The position numbers and the translations under genes were made by a program. The notes beneath the pieces were generated by a model. The model searched no databases. It saw only the letters and a list, made by a program, of their open reading frames with translations, and was not told where the DNA came from. This document shows positions 7,478 to 16,282 of a DNA stretch of 36,226 nucleotides, in pieces. Source of the DNA: an uncultured Enhydrobacter sp. (GTDB lineage: Bacteria > Pseudomonadota > Gammaproteobacteria > Pseudomonadales > Moraxellaceae); the NCBI GenBank assembly GCA_946222995.1, contig CAMIOS010000023.1, positions 1 to 36,226 on the forward strand, read 5' to 3'. Position 1 is the stretch's first letter. Each line of letters begins with the position of its first letter.

Positions 7478-8248
7478 CTATTTTGACAACACCAATACCA
7501 TCATGGGCGAGCAAAAATTGCCATTATTATCAATTTGATAATACCGTTTAATGCTATCAGCACAGCGATGTTGTAAGGTACGTAAAACTTGAACATTCAC
7601 AGGCGGTGTATTCATGCGGGCTGTCCAACTGTCAAAATTAAGCGATAAGCTTTGTTTTTCAATCGTTTCGACTGTAAAGCCAATGGATTCAGCAAAAAAT
7701 AGCCATTCAGATAAGCTATAATTTTTGACATGGCTTGGGTCACGAATCGTTTCGATGGTTTGTAAAAAGTTATTTAACAACGGATTGCTACTACCTAATA
7801 TATCAATGAGGATAACTTTGCCTTCGGGACGAGTGACTCGATAAATTTCTTGCATCGCTTGAGAAATATTTTGCCAATGATGCGCCGAAAAACGACTAAT
7901 GACGGCATCAAACGCATCATCTTCAAAAGCCAGTTGTTCAGCTGCACCAATCATTGTTTTGATATTATGAAGGTTGCGATTTTTTGCCTCAGCAGCGACC
8001 AAGTCACACATTTCTGGGGTTAAATCATAAGCGATAACCGATTGTACCATTGGCGCAATCTGATAGCTAACATGCCCACCGCCACAGCCTAAATCAAGCA
8101 CATGGCGTAAATTATAGGCAGTTAGCAGTGACTGGATCTTAGCAAATTCTGCACCCTGTGCATGGACATGGCTGTTAAGATAGGCGTGTGATTTATCCTG
8201 ATATTGTTGTTGGTTGATAGCATGATGATTTTGTGTTAGTTGTGACAT
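7478..8248 (-). CDS. Class I SAM-dependent methyltransferase (YafE-like)
   Basis: A 256-residue cytoplasmic methyltransferase. Motif I is VLDLGCGGGHVSYQIAP (about 50-66), the acidic end of strand 2 is AYDLTPEMCDLV, and motif IV is FDAVISRFSAHHW, followed by the typical VTRPEGKVILID strand. The N-terminal YLNSHVHAQGAEFAKI and the whole layout resemble E. coli YafE and the UbiE/Methyltransf_11 group. The substrate is not known. It is transcribed leftward, ends about 90 bases before the miaB start, and diverges from slt across a 226-bp gap. The fold assignment is sure; I do not assign a substrate. Confidence 0.88.
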   Translation of the reverse strand: MSQLTQNHHAINQQQYQDKSHAYLNSHVHAQGAEFAKIQSLLTAYNLRHVLDLGCGGGHVSYQIAPMVQSVIAYDLTPEMCDLVAAEAKNRNLHNIKTMIGAAEQLAFEDDAFDAVISRFSAHHWQNISQAMQEIYRVTRPEGKVILIDILGSSNPLLNNFLQTIETIRDPSHVKNYSLSEWLFFAESIGFTVETIEKQSLSLNFDSWTARMNTPPVNVQVLRTLQHRCADSIKRYYQIDNNGNFCSPMMVLVLSK

Positions 8249-8474
8249 AAACGTGCCTATTTAATAAAGATACGGTAGAGCCATCATATGCCAACTTATT
8301 AATAAAATTAAGTGAATAAAAATTTAAAATATAAAACTTATTTTTATAAGTTAACTAGACAACATATTTACACAATTTAATCAGAATAGTGCAAAGGTTT
8401 TTGACAAAACAAACGGTATAATCAGCTCAATTTTTGCCTTTTATTTCGAATATATATTAAAAAAGTAGGGTACC

Positions 8475-10481
8475 ATGTTGCACAAATCGTTACCAAAATC
8501 GATGTTAAAACCATTATTGATTAGCATGGCGTGTATGGCGGCGTTTAATGAGTCCGCTTGTGCCGACTCACAGCCTTATCAAGCCATTGGCACCCCGACA
8601 ACGGCAGACAGTTATTTTAATGATGCCGAGCGCGCGAGCCGTAGTGGTGGGGATATGTCAGGCTATCAACAAATGATGCAGGGGGGCAGTCTTGCCATGT
8701 ATCCTGAATATTGGCAACTAAATGACAATTTAAGCAGCCAAAGTCCGCAGACCATTATCAACTTTGTCAGCCGTTATCAAGGCTCGGTGATGGCAGAAAA
8801 ATTGGTGGCTGACTATGCCGAAGCCAAAGCCGCCGCGGGAGATTATGCAGCAGTTCGCCAAGTCGCGAACTATATTACCAATCCTGATGCATCAGAGTCG
8901 TGTGCGATAGCATTAGGGTTTAATCAAGGTGGTGATGTGATGCGGGGGTTGATTGAAAAGCCGAACGTTTGGCTAAACACTGACAAACGCCAGCCCGAAT
9001 TGTGTCGCCAACTTGCCACCGAGATGAATAGCAATCCCATGATTAGCAATACCGATCGTGACGAGCGAATTTATCGCATGTTACGTACTGCTAGTAATGG
9101 CGATATTGTCTCGCTTGCCAATCGCATGGGCGTGATGCTCGATTATAATCAATTGATGAGCGTTAGTAGTAGTCCACTTAACTTTATGAGCAACGTGGGC
9201 AATCTGCCTGCCACTGCCAGTAACCAATATTTATACCTATACGCGCTTGCCCAACTTGCCAAAGGCTCAGTGAGCCAAGCGGCGATGCAGTTACAATCAG
9301 ACCAAGCGCGTAACCCCCGCTTTTTTGATAGTAAGACTTTGGCGTATGCGTATCGTACACTGGGCGTGGCTCGTATGAATGTTAATACCGACCAAGGGTT
9401 TAATGTGGAAGCCGTTGATTGGATGCAAAAAAGTCTGGGAGTACCCTTTAATTTTGAGGAAGCCGAAGACTACGCCCAAGCGGCAATACGCTTTAGCCGT
9501 TGGGCAGATGTTGCCAATGCCATTGGCGCGATGGATTATAAAACCCAACAACAGCCCATTTGGCGGTACTGGCTTGCGCGTGCCTATAGCCAAGTGGGCA
9601 ACGCTAACCAAAAACAACAAGCCCGTCAGTTATTTAGCCAACTTGCCCAAAAAAATGACTATTATGGCTTACTTGCCAAAGACCAAATTGGGCAACGTTT
9701 TGACCGCCTCCCCACCAACCCGACACCTACCCAAAGTGACTACAACCGCCTAGCTCAAGATGCCAACTTTAACCGCGCCTTTACCTTGTATAACTTATCA
9801 GCCAGTCCTACCTATACCAACCGGGAATGGAATTGGGCAGTGCGTAATGCCAATAACCGTGGCGATACGCCATTGGTTTTGGCAGCAGCCCAACGTGCCA
9901 ATGATATGGGCTGGTATGACCGAGCGATTTTTGCCATTGATAGCCTAGATACTATTCCCAATTCTGCCTTAGCTTTCCCTATGCCTCGCCAAAGTAGCGT
10001 GGTCAATTATAGCCGTCAAGTCGGCATTGATCCTGCATGGGCTTATGGCATCATGCGACAAGAAAGTCGTTTTAATGTGGGGGCAAAATCGGGCGTTGGG
10101 GCAGGGGGGTTAATGCAAATCATGCCCGATACTGCCAAATATATCGCCAATAAATTGGGCGAGCCTTACAGTGCCAGTAATGTCGCCTCGGGGGATACCA
10201 ACATCCGCTATGGCACCTATTACATGAGTGATATTTTAAATAAACTGGGTGGACAACAAGTCTTAGCCACCGCAGGCTATAATGCAGGACCTAACAAAGC
10301 GCGTACTTGGCAGCCCGACTATGGCAGTCTTGCCGCTGACCAATATGTCGAAACCATCCCATATTATGAAACTCGAGGTTACGTTAAAGCGGTAATGGAA
10401 AATGCTACCAACTATGGTGTGTTGTTGGGCGAGGGCAACCAATCGATTAGCCAACGCATGGGTACCATTTCAAGCAAATAA
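8475..10481 (+). CDS. slt: Soluble lytic murein transglycosylase
   Basis: A 668-residue periplasmic enzyme that cleaves the MurNAc-GlcNAc bond in peptidoglycan, forming 1,6-anhydroMurNAc ends. Residues 1-30 are a signal peptide (ISMACMAAFNESACA). About 40-500 is the long alpha-superhelical U/L domain of the Slt70 type. The catalytic GH23 domain starts near 510: IDPAWAYGIMRQESRFN with catalytic E530, then GAGGLMQIMPDTA and ATAGYNAGPNKARTW, all standard family-1 motifs. Length fits the Slt70 class. AGGG precedes the ATG at 8475. A TATAAT at 8417-8422 is a likely -10. It diverges from the methyltransferase gene and is followed by mdh. Confidence 0.93.
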   Translation: MLHKSLPKSMLKPLLISMACMAAFNESACADSQPYQAIGTPTTADSYFNDAERASRSGGDMSGYQQMMQGGSLAMYPEYWQLNDNLSSQSPQTIINFVSRYQGSVMAEKLVADYAEAKAAAGDYAAVRQVANYITNPDASESCAIALGFNQGGDVMRGLIEKPNVWLNTDKRQPELCRQLATEMNSNPMISNTDRDERIYRMLRTASNGDIVSLANRMGVMLDYNQLMSVSSSPLNFMSNVGNLPATASNQYLYLYALAQLAKGSVSQAAMQLQSDQARNPRFFDSKTLAYAYRTLGVARMNVNTDQGFNVEAVDWMQKSLGVPFNFEEAEDYAQAAIRFSRWADVANAIGAMDYKTQQQPIWRYWLARAYSQVGNANQKQQARQLFSQLAQKNDYYGLLAKDQIGQRFDRLPTNPTPTQSDYNRLAQDANFNRAFTLYNLSASPTYTNREWNWAVRNANNRGDTPLVLAAAQRANDMGWYDRAIFAIDSLDTIPNSALAFPMPRQSSVVNYSRQVGIDPAWAYGIMRQESRFNVGAKSGVGAGGLMQIMPDTAKYIANKLGEPYSASNVASGDTNIRYGTYYMSDILNKLGGQQVLATAGYNAGPNKARTWQPDYGSLAADQYVETIPYYETRGYVKAVMENATNYGVLLGEGNQSISQRMGTISSK

Positions 10482-10562
10482 CGGTTGCAAATAAGCATGG
10501 TCATTCCTTGTTACAAATGCTAAAATAAGGCGATTTTTTTTATATAACATGACAAAGCAATA

Positions 10563-10586
10563 AAATTGGCAAAGGCTTGCCAATTT
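10563..10586. terminator. Perfect hairpin between slt and mdh
   Basis: AAATTGGCAA (10563-10572) and TTGCCAATTT (10577-10586) pair over 10 bp with a 4-base loop. No T run follows, so it is a poor intrinsic terminator. It may slow or stop transcription from slt, or act as a stable structure in the mdh leader 70 bases before the mdh ATG. Confidence 0.45.
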
Positions 10587-10656
10587 ACTTAAGCTTCACA
10601 AGCGTTTCTCACCGTGATTTTTCTACATCACAACAATCAAAAACTAGGAGTTTATT

Positions 10657-11652
10657 ATGTCAACATTAAAACAACCCGTCCGTGTTGCCGTCACTGGGGC
10701 AGCAGGTCAAATCAGCTATTCATTATTATTTCGTATCGCAGCAGGCGATATGCTTGGTAAAGACCAACCAGTCATTCTACATTTATTAGAAATCACCCCA
10801 GCTTTGGAAGCGCTTAAAGGCGTGGTGATGGAACTTGAAGACTGTGCATTCCCATTATTGGCGGGCGTGGTTCAAACGGATGATGCTAACGTGGCATTCA
10901 AAGACGCTGATTACGCACTATTGGTTGGTGCACGTCCTCGCGGTCCTGGTATGGAACGTAAAGACTTATTAGAAGCCAACGCGGCTATCTTCTCTGCGCA
11001 AGGTAAGGCATTAAACGATAATGCTAGCCGTAACGTCAAAGTATTGGTTGTAGGTAACCCTGCCAACACCAACGCCTTAATCGCACAGCGCAATGCCCCA
11101 GATCTTGACCCACGCAACTTCACCGCAATGACGCGCCTTGACCACAACCGCGGTATGGCACAATTGGCGGAAGAAACTGAAACCACCGTTAACGATATCA
11201 AAAAAATGATCATTTGGGGTAACCACTCATCAACTCAGTATCCAGACCTAACCTTTACTACCGTAAAAGGTCAACCAGCACTCGACCAAGTACAACGTGA
11301 CTGGTACGAAGGTACTTATATCCCTAACGTACAACAACGTGGTGCCGCGATCATCAAAGCACGTGGCGCATCATCAGCTGCATCTGCTGCGAACGCTGCA
11401 ATTGCTCACATCCGTTCATGGGCATTAGGTACTGACGAGAACGATTGGGTATCTATGGGTGTTTACTCAAACGGTGAGTATGGTATCCAAAAAGGTCTAA
11501 TCTACTCATTCCCATGTACTTGTCAAAATGGCGATTGGAAAATCGTTGAAGGCTTAGACGTATCATCTGCTTTCTCACAAGAAAAAATGAAAGCCACGGA
11601 AACTGAATTGGCTGAAGAACGTGACGCGGTTAGCCATTTATTGCCTAACTAA
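10657..11652 (+). CDS. mdh: Malate dehydrogenase
   Basis: A 331-residue NAD-dependent enzyme of the TCA cycle (malate to oxaloacetate). The nucleotide-binding loop is TGAAGQISYSLLFRIA (13-28). Substrate arginines lie in ARPRGPGMERKDLL, MTRLDHNR and neighbours, and the catalytic histidine is H190 in IIWGNHSSTQYPD. The sequence is of the group-2 malate dehydrogenase type (about 325-330 residues) seen in Moraxellaceae and betaproteobacteria rather than the shorter E. coli type. AGGAG precedes the ATG. Codon choice looks more uniform than in its neighbours (many CGT, GGT, AAC), as expected of a highly expressed gene. It is a single gene with a strong terminator. Confidence 0.97.
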   Translation: MSTLKQPVRVAVTGAAGQISYSLLFRIAAGDMLGKDQPVILHLLEITPALEALKGVVMELEDCAFPLLAGVVQTDDANVAFKDADYALLVGARPRGPGMERKDLLEANAAIFSAQGKALNDNASRNVKVLVVGNPANTNALIAQRNAPDLDPRNFTAMTRLDHNRGMAQLAEETETTVNDIKKMIIWGNHSSTQYPDLTFTTVKGQPALDQVQRDWYEGTYIPNVQQRGAAIIKARGASSAASAANAAIAHIRSWALGTDENDWVSMGVYSNGEYGIQKGLIYSFPCTCQNGDWKIVEGLDVSSAFSQEKMKATETELAEERDAVSHLLPN

Positions 11653-11700
11653 TTTTTAACATTAAACTAAGTTTTCAAACTCGTTTAATCAGTTCAACAA

Positions 11701-11737
11701 AAACCAGTTTATTAGCAATGATAAACTGGTTTTTTAA
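11701..11737 (+). terminator. Terminator after mdh
   Basis: AAACCAGTTTAT (11701-11712) and ATAAACTGGTTT (11721-11732) pair over 12 bp with an 8-base loop, followed by more T. It is a strong intrinsic terminator 48 bases past the mdh stop. Confidence 0.88.
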
Positions 11738-11894
11738 ATCTTATGAACCTTGATAATTAACTAAAAAACACAGTAATTAACGTGATATTCACAACGCTTA
11801 TTATAGCCTTGTGTTAAATTATGTTCGTTAGAGCGTTTTATTCTAATAGTTAATTTTAAAAATTAAGTTAATAAGTTTTTATAGGAGCATTGCG

Positions 11895-12149
11895 ATGATG
11901 ATAGATGGTGAGCGTAATATTAATATGTTATTTGAACAAATGGGATTAGATGGTGATGATGCGGCGGTTGAGAAATTCATTGTAGAGCATCAGTTGCCCC
12001 AATCAATTAAACTTAGTGATGCTGAATTTTGGACAGATAATCAACGCAAATTCTTAAAAAATGAATATACCGCTGACGCAGGTTGGATTGAAATCATTGA
12101 TGAACTCAATACACGCCTACATAAAGATGCGATGAATGCGAATCAATAA
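11895..12149 (+). CDS. DUF2789 family protein
   Basis: An 84-residue acidic cytoplasmic protein. The pattern INMLFEQMGLDGDDAAVEKFI, then LPQSIKLSDAEFWTDNQRKFL and ADAGWIEIIDELNTRLH, fits the small DUF2789 family that is common in Acinetobacter, Pseudomonas and relatives. Its biochemical role is unknown. GGAG lies seven bases before the ATG at 11895. A shared terminator separates it from htpX, which converges on it. It stands alone, so the neighbours give no functional hint. Family assignment is from memory and fairly sure. Confidence 0.82.
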   Translation: MMIDGERNINMLFEQMGLDGDDAAVEKFIVEHQLPQSIKLSDAEFWTDNQRKFLKNEYTADAGWIEIIDELNTRLHKDAMNANQ

Positions 12150-12166
12150 GCGACTGTTTAAGATAA

Positions 12167-12196
12167 AAACCCAACGATAAGATGTTGGGTTTTTTA
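12167..12196. terminator. Bidirectional terminator between DUF2789 gene and htpX
   Basis: AAACCCAAC (12167-12175) pairs with GTTGGGTTT (12184-12192) over 9 bp with an 8-base loop. T runs follow on the right and A runs precede on the left, so it serves both converging genes. Confidence 0.87.
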
Positions 12197-12211
12197 TTGC
12201 GGGCGTTGAAT

Positions 12212-13105
12212 TTAGCTTGATAGTTTTTGCAAATGCGCAATGCGGTCATCTAAGCTTGGATGACTGGCAAACAATTGAGCAAAGCTAAATCCGCCATTTT
12301 TGCCTTCATTAATGGCAAAGGCTGCCATCGTTTGGGGCATATGATCAGGATGTTGGCTGGCAGGTTTTAGAGCCTCTAGAGCAGCTATCATATTATTTTT
12401 ACCCGATAGACGAGCCCCGGCTTCATCAGCACGGTATTCACGAAAACGTGAGAACCACATCACCACCGCTTGAGCGGCGATACCAAATACGATATCTAAC
12501 ACCATCGTGGTGATAAAATAACCAATACCTGGCGAGTCGCTATCATTTTTAAACACCGTCTGGTCAACAATACCACCCACGATACGGGCAAAGAACATCA
12601 CAAAGCTATTAACCACGCCTTGGATTAGGGCAAGTGTGACCATATCGCCATTTGCCACGTGTCCGATTTCGTGTGCCAAGACGGCCTCGATTTCTTGCTT
12701 GTTCATGTGCGTAAGCAAACCAGAAGACACGGCGACCAAGGCGCTATTTTTATTCCAACCTGTGGCAAACGCATTGGGAGATGGGTTATCAAAAATACCC
12801 ACTTCGGGCATATCAATACGCACATCGTTTGCCAAACGTTGTACTGTTTCGATTAACCAAATTTGCGTACTTGTCGTAGGCTGGCTAATCACTTGTGTGC
12901 CTGTACTGCGTTTTGCTAGCCATTTTGACATAAACAAGGAAACCAACGAGCCGACCATACCCCACATAAAGCACATGACCAACAAGCCTGTCGTGCCACC
13001 ACTGCCAAGATGAATACCCAGCAATGGTGCAACGATATTCATTATAATACCGCACACAACCATGACCGCTAAGTTAGTCAATAAAAAAAGACCAATTCGC
13101 ATCAT
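12212..13105 (-). CDS. htpX: Membrane zinc metalloprotease HtpX
   Basis: A 297-residue inner-membrane M48 protease that degrades misfolded membrane proteins, working alongside FtsH. Two N-terminal membrane helices (about 5-30 and 38-60) are followed by the protease domain. The zinc motif is HEIGH with H145, E146 and H149 (AVLAHEIGHVANGDM), the third ligand lies in FREYRADEAGA, and further helices occur near 160-180 and 195-215. Length fits the family. GAGG precedes the ATG at 13105. A near-perfect Fur-type palindrome lies 31 bases upstream. It converges with the DUF2789 gene on a shared terminator. Confidence 0.96.
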   Translation of the reverse strand: MMRIGLFLLTNLAVMVVCGIIMNIVAPLLGIHLGSGGTTGLLVMCFMWGMVGSLVSLFMSKWLAKRSTGTQVISQPTTSTQIWLIETVQRLANDVRIDMPEVGIFDNPSPNAFATGWNKNSALVAVSSGLLTHMNKQEIEAVLAHEIGHVANGDMVTLALIQGVVNSFVMFFARIVGGIVDQTVFKNDSDSPGIGYFITTMVLDIVFGIAAQAVVMWFSRFREYRADEAGARLSGKNNMIAALEALKPASQHPDHMPQTMAAFAINEGKNGGFSFAQLFASHPSLDDRIAHLQKLSS

Positions 13106-13135
13106 AAATTATTTTCCTCAATAAACGGTAATAAA

Positions 13136-13150
13136 TGATAAAAATTATCA
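13136..13150. promoter_or_regulatory. Fur-box-like palindrome upstream of htpX
   Basis: TGATAAAAATTATCA matches the 7-1-7 Fur consensus (TGATAATnATTATCA) at all positions but one. The dyad extends by one base on each side (AATGATAA and TTATCATT). It lies 31-45 bases upstream of the htpX ATG. The DNA here is AT-rich, so a chance match is possible. Confidence 0.4.
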
Positions 13151-13218
13151 TTAAGTTAAAATATGGGGATAAAATAAATGATTTCTAACCAAAAAGGTAA
13201 AAAAAATTGTAATTTTTT

Positions 13219-13247
13219 TAAATAAAAAACCAGTCATGATGACTGGT
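13219..13247 (-). terminator. Terminator after the lytic transglycosylase gene
   Basis: ACCAGTCA (13229-13236) and TGACTGGT (13240-13247) pair over 8 bp with a 3-base loop. Read leftward it is followed by a T-rich run (13228-13219). It lies 40 bases past the stop of the leftward transglycosylase gene. Confidence 0.82.
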
Positions 13248-13286
13248 GATCTAAAAAAATGGCTTTTCAAAATTAATTGGGTTAAT

Positions 13287-14027
13287 TTATCTAACAACAG
13301 AATAGCCGTTGCTGCCATTGTAGCTCACCGTTTGCATAGACGAGCCACCACGTAAACTAGGATCATTACGGTATAAATTATTATAACGACTTAACACCCG
13401 TTGGACATAATCTCGGGTTTCACGAAACGGGGGTATCCCACCATACTTTGTCACATTGGCTTCTCCAGCATTGTAACTTGCAATCACATGTTGGATATTA
13501 CCAAAGCGATTTTGTAAATATTTTAGGTATTTGGCAGCCCCTTCAATATTTTCTGCAGGATTCCACGCATTGATCACCCCAAAGCGGCGCGCTGTCGCAG
13601 GCATTAACTGCATTAATCCTTGAGCCCCAACAGGCGAACGGGCATTGGGATTAAAACCTGACTCGGTATGCATCATCGCTTTCATCAATGCAGGGTCGAC
13701 GCCATTGCGTAATGCCGAAGCCACAATCAAGCTATCATAAGATGACTTGTTTCTACTACCACTTGCAGGCACAGCCGCTTCAGTTGATCCCCAATTGGTA
13801 TAAGTGTGCACATTGGTATCTGCATAATAAGTTACCTTAACCTTTTGGGTAAAGGCTTGAAAATTGCTACCTGCAGGACGGTCGTTTTGTACCACATTGG
13901 TTAGTAAAACTTGACCATTGCTGTCTTTGAAAACATACATATTGCCTGCCAGCACACTTGGTATGGTCGCCCAACTCGCCCCCAACAATGCAGGTAAAAA
14001 TACGCTAAATCTTCTGATACGACCCAT
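13287..14027 (-). CDS. Secreted lytic transglycosylase with DUF4124-like N-terminus
   Basis: A 246-residue periplasmic enzyme. Residues 1-27 are a signal peptide (LPALLGASWATIPSVLA). Residues about 28-60 (NMYVFKDSNGQVLLTN) match the DUF4124 pattern found at the start of many small transglycosylases. The catalytic GH23 domain runs from about 100 to 225: VDPALMKAMMHTESGFN with catalytic E122, VGAQGLMQLMPATARRFGV, then IASYNAGEANVTKYGGIPPF and RDYVQRVL. All catalytic motifs are intact. It is a single leftward gene with its own terminator and a long AT-rich upstream gap. Its exact role beside Slt is not clear from sequence. Confidence 0.9.
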   Translation of the reverse strand: MGRIRRFSVFLPALLGASWATIPSVLAGNMYVFKDSNGQVLLTNVVQNDRPAGSNFQAFTQKVKVTYYADTNVHTYTNWGSTEAAVPASGSRNKSSYDSLIVASALRNGVDPALMKAMMHTESGFNPNARSPVGAQGLMQLMPATARRFGVINAWNPAENIEGAAKYLKYLQNRFGNIQHVIASYNAGEANVTKYGGIPPFRETRDYVQRVLSRYNNLYRNDPSLRGGSSMQTVSYNGSNGYSVVR

Positions 14028-14462
14028 TTTGATAAGACCTCAAGTAGATGCCATGTATTCATTTATACAAACTTAATGTATTATTTTGAAGGCATCTGAG
14101 TACTAACTAAAAAATCAAGTTACATAGTGACTATCAAATTCGAGCTAAATATACCATAAAATGCTTAAAGTCTTAAAAAATTTTACAAAAAATAGGATAA
14201 GCAGTAAAAATTTTACCTTGTATCACAATGCGCTTGCGTTAATAAGTATACTAGAACCCATACAAAAAATAAAAATCCAGACAACTTGACAAAAAATTTT
14301 AAAATAAAAGAAAATTTCAAGCAAAAAAAATTAATTTTTTTTGAGATAAAATGCTTAACATATATATCTTATTGTTTTTAAAGAAAAATTTTTTTGATTA
14401 AAAAATAATCAATTTATATGCGGCATTGATAAATAGGCCGTTGCTTTATGTCAAGAGGGCAG

Positions 14463-14483
14463 TTATCCACATAGTTATCCACA
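14463..14483 (+). promoter_or_regulatory. Two perfect DnaA boxes
   Basis: TTATCCACA, the exact DnaA consensus, occurs at 14463-14471 and 14475-14483, in the same direction, 12 bases apart start to start. A partial third site in the other direction (TGTGGAA) follows at about 14490-14496. An AT-rich block lies to the left. DnaA binding is likely; whether it is an origin, a titration site or a promoter control is open. Confidence 0.6.
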
Positions 14484-14583
14484 TTTTTTGTGGAAATTAC
14501 TATAAGTCATTGATTTTAAATAATATATGGAAAATATAACCATTATCTTATCCATCATGTTATATAGCATACGATTTTTTGAA

Positions 14584-14618
14584 ATAAAAAAACTGTCATA
14601 GCTAGAAAACATGACAGT
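14584..14618 (-). terminator. Terminator after hflX
   Basis: ACTGTCAT (14592-14599) and ATGACAGT (14611-14618) pair over 8 bp. Read leftward the stem is followed by TTTTTTTATTT. It lies 34 bases past the hflX stop. Confidence 0.85.
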
Positions 14619-14652
14619 CCTGTTGCGTTAAAAATTAACAGTAAATCCGCAC

Positions 14653-16062
14653 CTAATCACTTATTTTATCGTGTTCTGGCTTAGATGTTACTTGGTTAGA
14701 ATTTACTGGTGATGGTTGCTGCATAGCAATTTCAAAGGGTTCTAATTTGGGCAAAAAGGTTTGGGCAACATCTTTGGGCAAAATCTCAAACGGGTCAATA
14801 CCAAATTCACCCAATAATTGTTGTAATCGCACTTTTGCCATTTTGACGTTGACAAGCGCATTGCCTTGTTCATCATAATCAATGCTATCAATTACTTGTA
14901 ATTTATGCAATTCATGTTGCAATTGTCCAAAATTGGGCGGTAAGGTCAATTGATAGGCGTGGAGTTGCCCCACCAATAATTGCTGAACTGCAAGCGTCAA
15001 CTCGCCAATACCATCACCCGTCTGTGCTGAGAGGTATACCCGATTGGGCTTTTGCGTGTCACTAAAACCCAGGTGAGGCGGCTCGCCGGTCAAGTCAATT
15101 TTATTAAATACATTCAGCGTCGGCACTTGGTTATCGATTTCGGCAAGTACCGCTTGCACGGCACTGATTTGCTCATGCATGTCCTCACGGCTACTATCAA
15201 TGACATGCAGCAATAAATCCGCTTCTAAAGTTTCTTCTAAAGTGGCATGAAACGCCTCGACCAACTCATGGGGCAAATGACGTACAAAGCCCACTGTATC
15301 AACTAATACCACGTTCCCAACACCTGTCCATGACAAGCTACGTAAGGTCGGGTCGAGTGTGGCAAATAGCTGATTGGCGGCATACATATTTTCGTGGGTT
15401 AAGCGGTTAAATAACGAAGATTTTCCCGCATTGGTATAACCGACCAAGGAAATGGTAGGCACTGCCGATTTTTGGCGTTTGGCTCGACCTTGTGCTCGAG
15501 TTTGTTTCACCTTATCAAGTTTGGCTTTGAGTTGTCCGACCCGAATTTGTAACAAACGGCGGTCAGTTTCTAACTGTGTCTCCCCCGGCCCTCGGAGTCC
15601 AATACCGCCTTTTTGACGCTCTAAGTGCGTCCAACCCCGTACCAAACGCGTGGCTAGGTGGTTAAGCTGTGCCAATTCAACTTGCAACTTACCCTCATAG
15701 GTACGTGCTCGCTGGGCAAAGATATCCAAAATCAGTCCTGTACGGTCAAGCACTCGGCATTTGACCAACCGCTCAAGGTTACGCTCTTGTGATGGGGTCA
15801 GGCTGTGATTAAAAATTACAATATCGGCTTCATATTGCTCAACCAATTGGGCAATTTCTTCAGCTTTCCCGGTTCCCACAAAGTATTTGGCATCAGGCTT
15901 ATTGCGTGTCCCCGTCACTAACGCTTGCTTGCTAGCACCCGCCGATTCAACCAGCAATTCAAACTCCTCTAAATCATCAGGGTCACTCATATGAGAGATG
16001 GTCAGATGCACTAAAATGGCTTTTTCGCCACCTTGATATCGGTCAAAATATTCCAATGACAT
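14653..16062 (-). CDS. hflX: Ribosome-splitting GTPase HflX
   Basis: A 469-residue GTPase that binds the 50S subunit and splits stalled or heat-damaged ribosomes. The N-terminal HflX domain (about 15-200) has the glycine-rich RGPGETQLETDRRL segment and a coiled-coil. The G domain follows: P-loop GYTNAGKSS (208-216), G3 DTVGF (255-259) and G4 NKID (320-323). A C-terminal extension of about 45 residues is rich in Pro, Gln and Asn. AAGGAC precedes the ATG. In many gammaproteobacteria hflX follows hfq; no hfq is present here, so this genome has it as a separate gene with its own terminator. Confidence 0.95.
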   Translation of the reverse strand: MSLEYFDRYQGGEKAILVHLTISHMSDPDDLEEFELLVESAGASKQALVTGTRNKPDAKYFVGTGKAEEIAQLVEQYEADIVIFNHSLTPSQERNLERLVKCRVLDRTGLILDIFAQRARTYEGKLQVELAQLNHLATRLVRGWTHLERQKGGIGLRGPGETQLETDRRLLQIRVGQLKAKLDKVKQTRAQGRAKRQKSAVPTISLVGYTNAGKSSLFNRLTHENMYAANQLFATLDPTLRSLSWTGVGNVVLVDTVGFVRHLPHELVEAFHATLEETLEADLLLHVIDSSREDMHEQISAVQAVLAEIDNQVPTLNVFNKIDLTGEPPHLGFSDTQKPNRVYLSAQTGDGIGELTLAVQQLLVGQLHAYQLTLPPNFGQLQHELHKLQVIDSIDYDEQGNALVNVKMAKVRLQQLLGEFGIDPFEILPKDVAQTFLPKLEPFEIAMQQPSPVNSNQVTSKPEHDKISD

Positions 16063-16216
16063 GTCCTTTTTATAGAGATTTTATACAAGTTACGGCTAGC
16101 TTTATAATGATGGCAAAACAAAAATTTACAAGCCGTTGCATTCGCAGGTAAAAAATAAAGCATCTGATACCTTAAAAATTCGCTGGGTCATTATTCATCT
16201 TATTACCTAAAAAATT

Positions 16217-16225
16217 TGCTATAAT
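16217..16225 (+). promoter_or_regulatory. Extended -10 promoter for the acyltransferase gene
   Basis: TGCTATAAT (16217-16225) is an exact extended -10 box. Transcription would begin near 16232, which falls on the first in-frame ATG of the longer frame and so argues for the later start at 16283. Confidence 0.6.
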
Positions 16226-16282
16226 TGCGCGTTGTTTATGTTTGTTAAGTCAAATGCTAATCACTCACATGAGACATGTTGT

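Larger units (their letters stand above)
14028..14652. other. 625-bp AT-rich intergenic region with DnaA boxes
   Basis: This is the longest gap in the window. It holds, from left to right, the upstream region of the transglycosylase gene, a very AT-rich block (about 14280-14420), two perfect DnaA boxes (14463-14483), and the hflX terminator (14584-14618). I see no open frame of note, no RNA gene and no transposon remnant. Confidence 0.6.

Noticed and set aside
8401..8422. TTGACA and TATAAT as a slt promoter pair
   Set aside because: They are only 10 bases apart, too close for one sigma-70 promoter. TATAAT alone may still be a -10.
14028..14652. Chromosomal origin as a firm call
   Set aside because: Only two perfect DnaA boxes, no dnaA/dnaN/gidA/rpmH neighbours, and no strand switch of genes. 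Kept only as a DnaA-binding candidate.
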